From: SVQP01 sp045594705
Lineage (GTDB): Bacteria; Bacillota; Clostridia; Oscillospirales; CAG-272
DNA length: 27,387 nucleotides
Direction of reading: 5' to 3'
NCBI GenBank assembly: GCA_045594705.1
Contig: JAZNZB010000062.1
Location: 1 to 27,387, forward strand
Positions 15,826-22,945 of the stretch are shown here, piece by piece. Position 1 is the first letter of the stretch. Every line of letters begins with the position of its first letter. Made by a program: the position numbers and the translations under genes. The notes under the pieces were generated by a model, which worked only from the letters and a program-made list of their open reading frames with translations, searched no databases and was not told the origin of the DNA.

Positions 15826-16197
15826 ATGCCATTGCCATATAACAAGAAAAACAAACCGTTAGCCCAACGTATGCGCAATCATGCCAATGCCACGAAACAA
15901 GAAAACCACTTATGGTATGATTTTTTAAGTAAATATCCCGTGAAATTTCGCAGACAGGCTATGATCGGTGACTATATTGCGGATTTCTATTGTTGTCGGG
16001 CAAAATTGATCATCGAAATAGACGGCAGGCAACATGAAACGGAAAAAGGTATGCAAAAGGACGAATTGAGAACCGAAAAATTAGAAGCATACGGAATTCA
16101 AGTAATCAGAATCCCGAATCGATGTATTGATAAAGAATTCTTTATGGTTTGTGATTATATAGATCAAACCGTAAAAAGTATAATAGGAGGTGCTTGA
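15826..16197 (+). CDS. DUF559 endonuclease-like protein (Vsr/PD-(D/E)XK type)
   Basis: 123 aa, a complete DUF559 domain. The family is related to very-short-patch repair (Vsr) and restriction endonuclease folds and is predicted to cut DNA. Visible are TKQENHLWYDFL with Glu26, KFRRQAMIGDYIADFYC with Asp53, the core strand LIIEIDGRQHE (61-71) with Glu64, Asp66, Gln69 and His70, and the final GIQVIRIPNR strand. AAGGAG lies before the ATG. Codon use is markedly AT-rich compared with neighbours, suggesting separate origin. No methyltransferase is next to it, so it is not an obvious restriction system. The gene stands alone between inverted repeats; biochemical activity and role in repeat movement are inferences. 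Confidence 0.87.
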   Translation: MPLPYNKKNKPLAQRMRNHANATKQENHLWYDFLSKYPVKFRRQAMIGDYIADFYCCRAKLIIEIDGRQHETEKGMQKDELRTEKLEAYGIQVIRIPNRCIDKEFFMVCDYIDQTVKSIIGGA

Positions 16198-16212
16198 ATG
16201 CACCTCCTTTTG
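16185..16212 (+). terminator. Terminator overlapping the end of the DUF559 gene
   Basis: Stem AGGAGGTGC (16185-16193) with GCACCTCCT (16200-16208), loop TTGAAT, then TTT. The left arm lies within the last codons, so the stop codon sits in the loop. Confidence 0.8.
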
Positions 16213-16229
16213 CTATTTACTCTGAATAA

Positions 16230-16340
16230 TACTATCCCAAATTCAATACACGGCCCCTTTTCCCGCGGCCGCTCATTCCGCCGTGCTCCACTCGCTGCGG
16301 GTCCTCTTCCCCTTCGGGGACGCCTTTGCAGCGCGCGTCC
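16230..16340. repeat. Right inverted repeat flanking the DUF559 gene (REP-like)
   Basis: Reverse-complement partner of 15667-15759. It carries TACTATCCC, CACGGCCCC, CGCTGCG and CTTCCCCTTCGGGGACG in mirrored order, with about 20 bp more than the left copy (a GCGGCCGC segment near 16264-16271). It ends 4 bp before the stop codon of the minus-strand gene at 16344. Confidence 0.82.
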
Positions 16341-16343
16341 TGC

Positions 16344-17117
16344 TTAATCGGTTAACCAAGCAACAGATTTCTTCAATCCTGCTATCGTTTTGGTTTCCAA
16401 AACCACGGTACAATTTCGTTTTTGGGCCAATGCTAAATATTTGCGCACATCCAACTCACCACTACCGAGCGAAAGATGGTTTTTCTTGCCTATGGCATCA
16501 TGCAAATGCATATGGTGCAGATGCTTTTCATTTTGGAGAATATACGGTTCATCCATGCCGTTGCATCCGTGATTGTGTCCAACGTCAAAGGTCAATCCAA
16601 ATACAGCTGAATCCAAAAGAATATCCAATCCTTGCTTCTGGAAATCCGGATATCCGTTACAATTCTCAATACAGATTTTTATGTCATCTGTGCCTATGGC
16701 TCTTTCGCACATGTCACGGAAGCTGTAAATGCTTTTTAAGTAGTGATCATTATATACCGCATACAGATCTACTTTTCTGTCAGGCAATGTGAAGTGTTCA
16801 CCGCGATGAAAGTGCATATTTACGGTTGAAATATGCAGCTGCTTACATAGTGCGATCGTATTCGAAATATACCGCTTGCTTGCATCTGCTATGTAGGTAT
16901 TGAAATCACTGAAATTTACGTTTTCGTCAAGGTGGATGGTATAAAAGATTCCGTATTGATTGGCAATCTTATTCGCTTGTGTGATGTCAATCGAATGAAG
17001 GGTGTATTGCGGTAAACTCATGCTGATTTCAATGAAGTCAAGATTGAGTTCTTTACAAAGCACAGCACACTCTTCCAAGTCATGCGTTTCTATGAGTGTT
17101 GGCATTCCCAAATACAT
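16344..17117 (-). CDS. Xylose isomerase-like TIM-barrel protein (sugar isomerase/epimerase family)
   Basis: 257 aa, Pfam AP-endonuclease-2/xylose isomerase-like barrel by its strand pattern. Likely metal ligands are Glu151 (ICIENCNG), Asp178 and His181 (LTFDVGHNHG), His204/His206 (HHMHLHDAIG) and Glu241 (VVLETKT), the usual Glu-Asp-His-Glu set. LSLGSGELD (216-223) matches the family GxGxxD turn. Such enzymes isomerise or epimerise sugars, sugar phosphates or inositols; the substrate is not predictable. No partner genes of a pathway lie nearby. GGAGA precedes the ATG and a perfect promoter is upstream. It is AT-richer than the metY-metA operon next door, so acquisition by transfer is possible. 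Confidence 0.85.
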   Translation of the reverse strand: MYLGMPTLIETHDLEECAVLCKELNLDFIEISMSLPQYTLHSIDITQANKIANQYGIFYTIHLDENVNFSDFNTYIADASKRYISNTIALCKQLHISTVNMHFHRGEHFTLPDRKVDLYAVYNDHYLKSIYSFRDMCERAIGTDDIKICIENCNGYPDFQKQGLDILLDSAVFGLTFDVGHNHGCNGMDEPYILQNEKHLHHMHLHDAIGKKNHLSLGSGELDVRKYLALAQKRNCTVVLETKTIAGLKKSVAWLTD

Positions 17118-17151
17118 ATGTGATTCTCCTGAATTTCACTAACGTAGAACT

Positions 17152-17180
17152 ATTATAGCAAATATCCTTTCCGGTGTCAA
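17152..17180 (-). promoter_or_regulatory. Perfect-consensus promoter for the TIM-barrel gene
   Basis: Minus strand TTGACA (17175-17180), 17-bp spacer, TATAAT (17152-17157), located between the metA terminator and the gene start at 17117. Confidence 0.85.
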
Positions 17181-17196
17181 GAATACTCAACTAACA

Positions 17197-17224
17197 GTAA
17201 CGGCCGCCCTCGGGCGGCCGTTAC
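17197..17224 (-). terminator. Hairpin terminator after metA
   Basis: A near-perfect palindrome, GTAACGGCCGCCC / GGGCGGCCGTTAC, 5 bp beyond the metA stop codon. The downstream T run is poor (TGTTAGTT), so termination may be partial. Confidence 0.75.
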
Positions 17225-17229
17225 ATTTC

Positions 17230-18147
17230 TTATTGAATCTCCTCAATGTTATAAGGCGTGGTCTGATAGACCAGGTAATTGAGCCAGTTGGAGTAAAGCA
17301 GGTTTGCGCAGGAGCGCCAGGTGACCACGGGATCGCGTGTCTCGTCGTCGTCCGGGAAGTAATTCTTGGGCAGGTCGATAGGCAGCCCCGCGTTTTTGTC
17401 GCGCAGATATTCCTTTTTGAGCGTGTCCGCGTCATATTCCGAATGTCCCGTGATGAATACCTGTCTGCCTCGCTCTGTCATGCAGGCAAACACGCCTGCC
17501 TCGGGGGAGCTTGCAAGGATACGGATCTCGGGAACCTTTTCAATGTCCTCTCTTTTGCAGGTGGTGTGACGGGAGTGGGGCACCGAGAAGGTGTCGTCAA
17601 ATCCGCGGAACAGGATCGAACGCTTGTAATCAAGAGAGTGCTTGTAAACGCCGAAAAGCTTTTTGTCAAGCGGATATTTCGGCACACCGTAATGGTAGTA
17701 AAGGCCTGCCTGCGCGCCCCAGCAGATGTGGAAGGTGCTGGTTACGTGCGTCTTGCTCCATTCCATGATCTCGCAAAGCTCGGGCCAGTAGTCCACCTCT
17801 TCAAAGGGCAGCTGCTCCACGGGTGCGCCCGTGATGATCATACCGTCGTATCTCTTGTCCTTGATCTCAGCAAAGGTCTTGTAGAAGGCAAGCATATGGT
17901 CGCCCGAGGTGTGCGTTGCCTTGTGCGTCGCGGTCTGCAAAAGCTCCAGCTCTACCTGCAAGGGGGTATTGCCGATCAGACGCGCGATCTGCGTTTCGGT
18001 CACGATCTTTTGCGGCATGAGATTGAGCATGAGTACGCGCAGAGGACGGATGTCCTGCGTGATGGCGCGCGTTTCGGTCATGACAAAGATATTTTCCTCC
18101 AGCAGCGTGGTGGTGGCGGGAAGCCTGTTGGGGATCTTGATGGGCAT
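17230..18147 (-). CDS. metA: Homoserine O-acetyltransferase (MetA family)
   Basis: 305 aa, full length. It acylates homoserine at the first committed step of methionine synthesis. The catalytic Cys142 is in ICWGAQAG, with His235 and Glu237 in TGHSEYD. In this family residue 111 is known to set acyl-CoA choice: Glu favours acetyl-CoA, Gly favours succinyl-CoA. Here it is Glu111 (GAPVEQLPFEEVDYW), so acetyl transfer is expected despite the traditional name homoserine O-succinyltransferase. AAGGAG lies 7 bp before the ATG. It follows metY by 27 bp and is probably co-transcribed with it. MetY uses O-acetylhomoserine, which supports the specificity call. Confidence 0.95.
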   Translation of the reverse strand: MPIKIPNRLPATTTLLEENIFVMTETRAITQDIRPLRVLMLNLMPQKIVTETQIARLIGNTPLQVELELLQTATHKATHTSGDHMLAFYKTFAEIKDKRYDGMIITGAPVEQLPFEEVDYWPELCEIMEWSKTHVTSTFHICWGAQAGLYYHYGVPKYPLDKKLFGVYKHSLDYKRSILFRGFDDTFSVPHSRHTTCKREDIEKVPEIRILASSPEAGVFACMTERGRQVFITGHSEYDADTLKKEYLRDKNAGLPIDLPKNYFPDDDETRDPVVTWRSCANLLYSNWLNYLVYQTTPYNIEEIQ

Positions 18148-18174
18148 GTAATTCTCCTTAAAAACGTACTTGGA

Positions 18175-19455
18175 TCAGACCTGTTCCAGTGCCTGCTCGA
18201 GGTCTGCGATGATATCGGCGGGGTTTTCAATGCCGACAGAGAAGCGCACCAGCTCGGGGCGCACGCCTGCGGCGATCAGCTGCTCGTCGGTCAGCTGTCT
18301 GTGGGTCGCGCTTGCGGGATGCAAAGCACTTGTACGGGCATCTGCAACGTGTACCACAATGGCAGCCAGTTTGAGGCTGTCCATCAGACGCACGGATGCC
18401 TCGCGACCGCCCTTGACGCCAAAGGAAATGACACCGCAGCAGCCGTCGGGCAGATACTTCTGCGCCAGCTCGTACTGCGAGTCACCGGGCAGGGAAGGAT
18501 AGGAAACCCAATCGATCTTGGGATGATTCTGCAGATACTTTGCAACCGCCAGCGCGTTGGAGCAATGCTTTTCCATGCGCACTGCCAGCGTTTCAAGACC
18601 CAGGTTGAGAATGAAAGCGGGAAGGGCGGCCATGGTGCAGCCAAGGTCACGCAAAAGCTGTACGCGCACCTTGGTGATATAAGCGTTTGCGTTGCCAAAC
18701 TGCTTGGTGTAGATGACACCGTGGTAGGATTCGTCCGGCTCGTTCATTTCGGGGTACTTGTCCGAGCCTTCCCAGTCAAATTTGCCGCTGTCCACGATCA
18801 CACCGCCCACGACGGTTGCATGACCGTCCATGTACTTGGTGGTGGAGTGTACCACGATATCCGCGCCATGCTCAAAGGGACGGCACAAAACGGGGGTGGC
18901 AAAGGTGTTGTCCACGATCAGCGGAATGCCGTGCTTGTGGGCAAGATTTGCGTATCTTTCAATGTCAAACACTACAAGAGCGGGGTTTGCGACCGTTTCG
19001 CCAAAGAACAGACGTGTATTTTTGTCGATCTTGGCCTCGATCTCCTCGTCGGTCATATCGGGCGTGACAAAACGCACCTCAATGCCAAGACGCTGCAGCG
19101 TGACGGCAAAGAGATTGATGGTGCCACCGTAGATCGAGGACATGGAGATAAAGTTTTGACCTGCCGATGTGATGTTGAGAATGGAAAGCAGGCTTGCGGA
19201 CTGACCCGAGGACACGAGCATTGCACCAACGCCGCCCTCCATATCGGCAATCTTTGCCTCCACGCAGGCAAGCGTGGGGTTGGAGATGCGGGAATACATG
19301 TGGCCGTCGGCCTTGAGGTCGAACAAATCACCGACATGGTCAACGTCGGAGTATTTGTAGGTGGTGCTTTGCACGATGGGCAGCACGCGGGGCTCGCCGT
19401 TTGCGGGCTCGTAGCCCGACTGTACGCATTTTGTATCGATCTTGTAAGAAGACAT
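18175..19455 (-). CDS. metY: O-acetylhomoserine sulfhydrylase
   Basis: 426 aa, a PLP-dependent fold-type I enzyme of the Cys/Met metabolism family. It makes homocysteine from O-acetylhomoserine and sulfide. PLP-binding Lys207 lies in VVHSTTKYMDGHATVVGG, Asp182 in IVDNTFATP pairs with the PLP nitrogen, YSRISNPT (54-61) and SSGQSA (82-87) are also typical. The tail VRFSVGIENPADIIADLEQAL is characteristic. Length of about 425 fits MetY rather than MetB (about 385). AAGGAGG precedes the ATG. First gene of the metY-metA operon; together they give the direct sulfhydrylation route. No SAM (S-box) or T-box leader was recognised in the short leader. Confidence 0.95.
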   Translation of the reverse strand: MSSYKIDTKCVQSGYEPANGEPRVLPIVQSTTYKYSDVDHVGDLFDLKADGHMYSRISNPTLACVEAKIADMEGGVGAMLVSSGQSASLLSILNITSAGQNFISMSSIYGGTINLFAVTLQRLGIEVRFVTPDMTDEEIEAKIDKNTRLFFGETVANPALVVFDIERYANLAHKHGIPLIVDNTFATPVLCRPFEHGADIVVHSTTKYMDGHATVVGGVIVDSGKFDWEGSDKYPEMNEPDESYHGVIYTKQFGNANAYITKVRVQLLRDLGCTMAALPAFILNLGLETLAVRMEKHCSNALAVAKYLQNHPKIDWVSYPSLPGDSQYELAQKYLPDGCCGVISFGVKGGREASVRLMDSLKLAAIVVHVADARTSALHPASATHRQLTDEQLIAAGVRPELVRFSVGIENPADIIADLEQALEQV

Positions 19456-19492
19456 GAAAAATCCCTCCTTGGGAATGTATTACTAAAATATT

Positions 19493-19521
19493 ATTATACC
19501 ATGCTTGGTCAACAATTGCAA
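19493..19521 (-). promoter_or_regulatory. metY-metA promoter
   Basis: Minus strand TTGCAA (19516-19521), 17-bp spacer, TATAAT (19493-19498), about 38 bp before the metY start. The rest of the intergenic space (19522-19644) is AT-rich with loose AAAATGC repeats and no clear gene. Confidence 0.72.
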
Positions 19522-19644
19522 GGGCTTTTTGAGGAGAATTTGGAAAATGCGGAATACAAAATGCAAAATATAAAGGGATATCTGCTGTTTTGCATCCGTT
19601 TTTCAATTTTTCTTCACTCTTTATGAATTTTCGGGGGAAAACTC

Positions 19645-19673
19645 TTGCAATCCCGATTTGGTTGTGGTATAAT
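19645..19673 (+). promoter_or_regulatory. Promoter for the acyltransferase-SUF gene cluster
   Basis: TTGCAA (19645-19650), 17-bp spacer, TATAAT (19668-19673), 41 bp before the ATG at 19715. The -35 and -10 are the same hexamers as in the divergent metY promoter. Confidence 0.75.
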
Positions 19674-19714
19674 ATAATGTATTTTAGTGCGATGAGACAG
19701 AAAGGAATTGCTTT

Positions 19715-20365
19715 ATGAAGCATTTGGAGAATTTCCTTGGGAAAATAGCCGGATTTCTTTTCAGAATTTTCTGTGTTTTGTTTATTTACGTTGGCTTCAG
19801 ACCAAAAATTATATATGCAAATCCCGAAAGAAGAAGGAAGGGCTTCGAGCATCCGGTGGTGTTTACCTGTAATCACATCTCTCATAAGGACGGGCTTGTG
19901 ATCGCTACCGTTCTGTGGAAATACCGCGTGCACATTCTCTCCGCAAAGGATCAGATGGAAAAAAGCAAGCTGTACTATCATGTGCTCAAGAATAATCGTG
20001 CCATTCCCGTTAATCGCTTCGGCCTTGATACCGGCTGGATCAAGGAAAGTGTTCGCGTGATGAAGGAAGGGAACAGCATGATCATCTTCCCCGAGGGGCA
20101 TACCTCCAAAACGGGTGAGATGGATCAGTTTCGTCCCGGCTTTGCTCTGCTTGCCAACATGGCGGGCAGCGAGGTCGTCCCTGCCGTGATCGACGGCAAC
20201 TACAATTTCTTATTCGGTAAACGCTTACGCGTGGTGATCGGTGAGCCGGAGCCCTTGCGTCCGGCTGAGAACGGACAGAGAAGCTCGGCACATCTGCAGG
20301 CCGAGGCGGACCGTTTCCGCGAGATCTCTCAGAGCCTGATGGAGTTGGCTCGCAAAACCAAATGA
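19715..20365 (+). CDS. 1-acyl-sn-glycerol-3-phosphate acyltransferase (PlsC family)
   Basis: 216 aa. Membrane-associated enzyme of the glycerolipid acyltransferase family, expected to add the second acyl chain in phosphatidic acid synthesis. A hydrophobic N-terminal segment (10-28) anchors it. The catalytic NHxxxxD motif is Asn53-His54-ISHK-Asp59; other blocks are IPVNRFG (family motif II), IIFPEGHTS (motif III) and VVPAVIDG (motif IV). AGAAAGGA precedes the ATG. It is the first gene after a good promoter and is followed 15 bp later by a second family member, so the two may act in sequence or on different substrates. Which acyl position or donor is used cannot be read from sequence. Confidence 0.88.
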   Translation: MKHLENFLGKIAGFLFRIFCVLFIYVGFRPKIIYANPERRRKGFEHPVVFTCNHISHKDGLVIATVLWKYRVHILSAKDQMEKSKLYYHVLKNNRAIPVNRFGLDTGWIKESVRVMKEGNSMIIFPEGHTSKTGEMDQFRPGFALLANMAGSEVVPAVIDGNYNFLFGKRLRVVIGEPEPLRPAENGQRSSAHLQAEADRFREISQSLMELARKTK

Positions 20366-20380
20366 TTTTTGGAGGTTTTT

Positions 20381-21247
20381 ATGCTTCTTGAACTGTTTTT
20401 GACATTGGGTGCGCTTTGCTCCGTACTGACCGTGTTTCTGAATGCGACACTGGTGACCTCAATCTTTGATATCTGGATCCCCGTCGTTTTGTGGTTCGCT
20501 TACACGATAGGCTTTTTTGCACTGTATGCACTGGGATTTGTGCTGCTTTCGCTGTTTGTGGATAAGTCCAAGCCCCAAGCAAAGCCCAATCGCTTCTATC
20601 TGGCTGTTTTTGTGGAGACCATTGCGTTGTATTTCCGCTTGGCGCGCATTGAGATCCGCGTGCGCGGCAAGGAAAAGGTGCCTGCAAACGGAAATTTCCT
20701 GATGGTTTCCAATCACCTGTCCGACCATGATTTTATGTCCATGCTGGTCACGCTCAGAGGCAGAAGCATCCCCTTTGTGTCCAAGCCCGAGAATTTCGAT
20801 AAGCCCATCATCGGCAGAATGCTGCACAAGAGCGGCTTTTTGGCGATCAACCGCCAGGAGGCGCGCCAAGCATTGCTCACCATCCGCGAGGTCGCAAACC
20901 GTTTGAAGTCTATGCCGATCTCTTACGGCGTTTTTCCCGAGGGAACGAGAAATCGCGAGAGCAATACCGAGCTGCTGCCCTTCCATGAGGGCGTGTTCCT
21001 GATGGCCAAGAAGGCGGGCGTTCCCATCGTGGTCGTGCGTGTGACCGGTACGGACCGGGTCAAGAAGCGTGCTCCTTGGAGAAAAACGCGCGTATACGTG
21101 GACTTTGTGGACGTGATCGATGCTGAAACGGTCAAATCCGAAAGATCTCACGAGCTTTCCGAACTGGCAAGAGAGCGCATGGAGGCCGCTGAGGGCTTGC
21201 CCGAGGTTCCCGAGATCCGTCGCACCTTCAAATACGGAAATTTTTAA
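20381..21247 (+). CDS. Second PlsC-like glycerolipid acyltransferase with extended membrane region
   Basis: 288 aa from ATG 20381, chosen because GGAGG ends 5 bp upstream; a TTG at 20369 is in frame but lies before that site. Two membrane helices occupy about 5-28 and 31-60. The acyltransferase domain follows with Asn111-His112-LSDH-Asp117, FLAINRQ (153-159), VFPEGTRN (184-191) and VPIVVVRVTG. All catalytic blocks are intact. It is only distantly similar to the preceding acyltransferase, so this looks like a functional pair (for example one lysophosphatidate and one other acceptor) rather than a recent duplication. The C-terminal tail of about 45 residues is charged and probably helical. Confidence 0.87.
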   Translation: MLLELFLTLGALCSVLTVFLNATLVTSIFDIWIPVVLWFAYTIGFFALYALGFVLLSLFVDKSKPQAKPNRFYLAVFVETIALYFRLARIEIRVRGKEKVPANGNFLMVSNHLSDHDFMSMLVTLRGRSIPFVSKPENFDKPIIGRMLHKSGFLAINRQEARQALLTIREVANRLKSMPISYGVFPEGTRNRESNTELLPFHEGVFLMAKKAGVPIVVVRVTGTDRVKKRAPWRKTRVYVDFVDVIDAETVKSERSHELSELARERMEAAEGLPEVPEIRRTFKYGNF

Positions 21248-21254
21248 GAAACAA

Positions 21255-21269
21255 GCCGCCCAAGGCGGC
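21255..21269 (+). promoter_or_regulatory. Intercistronic hairpin upstream of sufC
   Basis: GCCGCC-CAA-GGCGGC (21255-21269), 8 bp after the acyltransferase stop and just ahead of the sufC ribosome binding site (TGGAGA). It has no T run, so it more likely affects mRNA processing or stability than termination. Confidence 0.4.
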
Positions 21270-21283
21270 AATGGAGACATACT

Positions 21284-22015
21284 ATGTTAGAACTGCAACA
21301 CATCTCTTACTCTGTGACCGACGAGGTAACGGGTAAGAAAACCGATATTATCCGTGACGTCAGTCTGACGATTGACGACAGATTCGTCGCTATCACCGGG
21401 CCGAACGGCTCGGGAAAATCCACGCTGGCAAAGATCATTGCCGGCATCATCCCCCCCACCTCGGGCAGAATTCTGTTCCGCGGAGAGGATATTACCGATC
21501 TCGGTATTTCCGAGCGTGCCAATCTCGGCATCAGCTATGCCTTCCAGCAGCCCGTTCGCTTTAAGGGGATTACGGTCAAGGACCTGATCTCGATCGCTGC
21601 GGGCAAGGATATCTCGGTCGCCCAGGCCTGCGCATATCTTTCCGAGGTAGGCCTTTGCGCCAAGGAATACGTCAACCGTGAGGTCAACGGCTCTTTGTCG
21701 GGCGGTGAGCTCAAGAGAATCGAGATCGCCATGATCAACGCAAGAAACACCCCCTTTGCCGTGTTTGACGAGCCCGAAGCAGGCATTGACCTGTGGAGCT
21801 TTGGCTCGCTGATCACCGTGTTTGAGCGTATGTATGAGAAAAATAAGGGCAGCATTCTGATCATCACGCACCAGGAGCGCATCCTGGATATTGCGGACAC
21901 CGTGATCGTGCTTTCCGAGGGTCGCGTGACAGCTATGGGCAGCAAGGAAGAGATTCTGCCCGACCTGTTCGGCACGCAAAAGCCCTGCAGAGTGATCGCA
22001 GGAGGTGAGATCTGA
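21284..22015 (+). CDS. sufC: Fe-S cluster assembly ATPase SufC
   Basis: 243 aa, an ABC-type ATPase of the SUF Fe-S biogenesis system, cytoplasmic and lacking membrane parts. Walker A GPNGSGKST (39-47), Q-loop in YAFQQPVRFKG, signature LSGGELKRIEIA, Walker B followed by the SufC-specific AVFDEPEAGIDLWSF, and the H-loop IITHQERIL. It energises cluster assembly on the SufB-type scaffold. Its TGA overlaps the ATG of the next gene and GGAGGTGAG inside its last codons serves that gene. Only one scaffold gene follows; no sufD, sufS or sufU is present, so this resembles the two-gene SufBC-like systems of archaea and some anaerobic bacteria. Confidence 0.92.
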   Translation: MLELQHISYSVTDEVTGKKTDIIRDVSLTIDDRFVAITGPNGSGKSTLAKIIAGIIPPTSGRILFRGEDITDLGISERANLGISYAFQQPVRFKGITVKDLISIAAGKDISVAQACAYLSEVGLCAKEYVNREVNGSLSGGELKRIEIAMINARNTPFAVFDEPEAGIDLWSFGSLITVFERMYEKNKGSILIITHQERILDIADTVIVLSEGRVTAMGSKEEILPDLFGTQKPCRVIAGGEI

Positions 22016-22944
22016 TGGCCAAGACGATGGATGCTATTCAAAAGAACCTGCTCTCCGAGATCATGGATCTGGAGATCGTGCCCGAGGGCGCATACAACAT
22101 CAGAGCAAACGGGGAAAGTGCCGAAAGACACACCACCGCAAACATTGATATCGTGACCAAGACGGACAAGCCCGGTATCGATATCATCATCAAGCCCGGA
22201 ACAAAGAATGAGCGCGTGGATATTCCCGTGCTGCTGACCAAGACCGGACTCAAGGACCTTGTTTATAACGATTTTTATATCGGTGAGGATGCCGATGTGC
22301 TGATCGTTGCAGGCTGCGGCATTCATAACGCAGGCGACGAACAAACCGCGCACGACGGTATCCACAGCTTCCACGTAGGCAAAAATGCCAAGCTCAAGTA
22401 CGTCGAAAAGCATTACGGCGAGGGCGAGGGAACGGGCGAGAAGGTGCTCAATCCCACCACCGAAATTGAGATCGACGAGGGCGGATATATGGAAATGGAA
22501 TCGGCTCAGCTGGGCGGCGTGGACTCTACCGTACGCGTCACTCGCGCCAAGCTTGCCGACCGTGCAACTCTGGTCATCGGTGAGAAGATCATGACGCATG
22601 GCAAGCAGACCGCCATCACCGACTTCACGGTGGACCTGGACGGCGAGAATTGCGGTGCACACGTCGTATCCCGCTCGGTTGCCAAGGATGAGTCGCGTCA
22701 GACCTTCCTTTCCTGCATCAACGGCAACAATCTTTGCTCGGGTCACACCGAGTGCGACGCCATTATCATGGATAGCGCACGCGTAGATGCCATCCCCAAG
22801 GTGGCAGCAAATCACGTGCAGGCTTCGTTGATCCACGAGGCTGCTATCGGTAAGATCGCGGGCGAGCAGCTGATCAAGCTGATGACGCTCGGCCTTTCCG
22901 AAAAGCAGGCCGAGGAGCAGATCATCAACGGCTTTTTGCGTTGA
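22015..22944 (+). CDS. sufB: Short SufB/SufD-type Fe-S scaffold protein
   Basis: 309 aa, much shorter than classical SufB (about 470), lacking most of the N-terminal region. The right-handed beta-helix core is present (about 95-250). Cys247 in HTECDAI and Glu275 in LIHEAAIGK correspond by local alignment to the SufB residues known to be needed for cluster assembly. The C-terminal helix KIAGEQLIKLMTLGLSEKQA is typical of the family. A CINGNNLC segment (234-241) adds two cysteines. Translationally coupled to sufC. With no SufD gene it would form a B2C2 complex; this is an inference from the gene pair. Confidence 0.9.
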   Translation: MAKTMDAIQKNLLSEIMDLEIVPEGAYNIRANGESAERHTTANIDIVTKTDKPGIDIIIKPGTKNERVDIPVLLTKTGLKDLVYNDFYIGEDADVLIVAGCGIHNAGDEQTAHDGIHSFHVGKNAKLKYVEKHYGEGEGTGEKVLNPTTEIEIDEGGYMEMESAQLGGVDSTVRVTRAKLADRATLVIGEKIMTHGKQTAITDFTVDLDGENCGAHVVSRSVAKDESRQTFLSCINGNNLCSGHTECDAIIMDSARVDAIPKVAANHVQASLIHEAAIGKIAGEQLIKLMTLGLSEKQAEEQIINGFLR

Positions 22945-22945
22945 T

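Larger units (their letters stand above)
15667..16340. mobile_element. Putative DUF559 endonuclease-bearing unit with long inverted repeats
   Basis: A single short gene (15826-16197) with its own start signals and terminator sits between imperfect inverted repeats of about 93 bp (15667-15759) and 111 bp (16230-16340). The unit is bounded on the right 4 bp from the stop codon of the next gene (16344, minus strand). The gene is clearly more AT-rich than most of the window while the repeats are GC-rich. No transposase or target-site duplication was recognised. That the whole is a mobile unit is inferred from the symmetry. Confidence 0.55.

Noticed and set aside
15826..16197. Restriction-modification system around the DUF559 gene
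   Set aside because: No DNA methyltransferase or specificity subunit lies within the window near it.
17233..19626. A 797-codon open frame antisense to metA and metY
   Set aside because: Antisense to two well-recognised enzymes and without start signals.
19546..19640. Possible repeat from loose AAAATGC/ATTTTGC motifs
   Set aside because: Copies are imperfect and the inverted match does not hold beyond a few bases; it may be a decayed repeat but is not supportable.
19456..19714. SAM (S-box) or T-box leader upstream of metY
   Set aside because: The metY leader is about 30 nt long, too short, and no conserved riboswitch core or T-box sequence was seen.
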